From Flavobacteriales bacterium (GTDB taxonomy: Bacteria; Bacteroidota; Bacteroidia; Flavobacteriales_D; Crocinitomicaceae), in contig CANLAQ010000005.1 of the NCBI GenBank assembly GCA_947488235.1, positions 18,357 to 82,356 on the forward strand: DNA of 64,000 nt, given 5' to 3'. A program made the position numbers and the translations under genes. Positions 63,609 to 64,000 of this stretch are shown here, one piece after another. The notes beneath the pieces were generated by a model. That model saw only the letters and a list, made by a program, of their open reading frames with translations, did not search any database and was not told the DNA's origin. How positions within the stretch are numbered: position 1 is the stretch's first letter; every line of letters begins with the position of its first letter.

Positions 63609-63641
63609 TTGATCAGACTATAAATATCCGAATTAGTTTTG
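63609..63641 (+). promoter_or_regulatory. Candidate promoter of the right-edge lipoprotein gene
   Basis: TTG at 63609-63611 is followed after 22 nt by TAGTTTTG at 63634-63641, matching the Bacteroidota TTG-N17-23-TAnnTTTG pattern. The ATG lies about 110 nt downstream, at 63752. Confidence 0.45.
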
Positions 63642-63751
63642 TTATTTTGTAAAAATCAAATTATACAATTGTAATGTTAAGGTTTAGCACATTGAAAATT
63701 TGAAAGTAAAATTATTAGTTAATCACTTGATCAAAATCATTAAATTTCTCA

Positions 63752-64000
63752 ATGAAAAAGAATCTCCAAAAATTACTTATTGCTCTGAATTCTATCAAGT
63801 TAGTTCCGATCACACTATTTTTTTTACTTTTTGGATGTCAAGAATCCACTGAAGAAAAATCGCACGCACCAAAAACGTTCAATTCAATAAGTACGCAGAA
63901 ACAATTTGATTCTAAATCCACTAAGAAACAATGGGAATTTGTTTTAGAAATTGTTTCAAGCAAATTTACAAATCAAAATCAGGTTGATGAATGGTTGGTA
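63752..64000 (+). CDS. Predicted lipoprotein, cut by the window edge
   Basis: The frame starts at ATG 63752 and is still open at the right edge (83 codons seen). The N terminus has a basic start (MKKNLQKLL), a hydrophobic stretch and a lipobox LLFGC, so Cys30 should be lipidated. The following chain is Lys/Ser/Gln-rich and polar (QESTEEKSHAPKTFNSISTQ) and then begins a more ordered part (WEFVLEIVSSKFTNQNQVDEW). I do not recognise a family from this fragment. The gene lies alone behind a candidate promoter. Confidence 0.7.
   Translation, partial: MKKNLQKLLIALNSIKLVPITLFFLLFGCQESTEEKSHAPKTFNSISTQKQFDSKSTKKQWEFVLEIVSSKFTNQNQVDEWLV

Larger units (their letters stand above)
63383..63751. other. 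Intergenic region without a gene
   Basis: This 369-nt stretch lies between the pntA start region and the right-edge lipoprotein gene. I see no coding frame of note. It holds a hairpin-like repeat (63475-63500) and a candidate promoter (63609-63641), both listed separately, and is otherwise very AT-rich. Confidence 0.6.

Overview
The window is AT-rich, densely coded DNA that reads as a chromosome segment of a member of the Bacteroidota, most likely Flavobacteriia-like. The clues are two proteins with C-terminal type IX secretion (T9SS) sorting domains, a CarboxypepD_reg/TonB-dependent receptor, a DUF4249 lipoprotein, promoters of the Bacteroidota TAnnTTTG type, few Shine-Dalgarno sites, BshC (bacillithiol synthesis) and an ACR3 arsenic operon with a DUF6428 protein. 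I saw no rRNA, tRNA, CRISPR array, transposase or phage gene. The species cannot be named from this sequence alone.

Layout. 1-10109: surface polysaccharide island. It holds the end of a Wzx-like flippase, a DEAD-box helicase, a leftward operon (acyltransferase, O-antigen ligase/polymerase-like protein, GT4 transferase) and a rightward operon (GT4, second ligase/polymerase-like protein, GT2, DegT aminotransferase, initiating sugar-phosphate transferase). 10149-12763: arsenic operon arsR-DUF6428-arsC-acr3 behind two matching palindromes. 12771-15668: folB, gltX and a DUF4249 lipoprotein. 16212-23967: leftward locus of a lamin-tail T9SS protein, TonB-dependent receptor, T9SS endonuclease I and a split 5'-nucleotidase, which together look suited to using extracellular DNA. 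24108-38530: S9 peptidase, citrate synthase, THUMP RNA methyltransferase, patatin phospholipase, VOC protein, a beta-lactamase-type hydrolase with a GH3 remnant, PEP carboxykinase, cysDN and rpmH. 38669-45168: ABC exporter, bshC, an eda-like aldolase, an outer-membrane protein, a CAP protein, a tiny lipoprotein and an SPFH protein. 45270-51451: tetR and a tripartite RND efflux pump. 51554-55520: poorly characterised membrane or secreted proteins, including a LysM protein and a CAP/coiled-coil/barrel fusion. 55777-60353: a tightly overlapping photolyase/cryptochrome operon. 60428-63367: pntAB transhydrogenase. A lipoprotein gene runs off the right edge.

The most unusual region is the photolyase/cryptochrome operon. 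Three different photolyase-like flavoproteins are interleaved with small proteins (a TIGR03643/DUF2805 protein, a possible 33-residue peptide and a DUF2256 Cys protein), nearly all joined by 4-nt start/stop overlaps. One flavoprotein appears circularly permuted, with the FAD domain first. One has a non-canonical FAD loop. One belongs to the iron-sulfur photolyase (PhrB/CryB) lineage but lacks the cluster cysteines. This looks like a co-translated light or DNA-repair module whose parts have diverged from the textbook enzymes.
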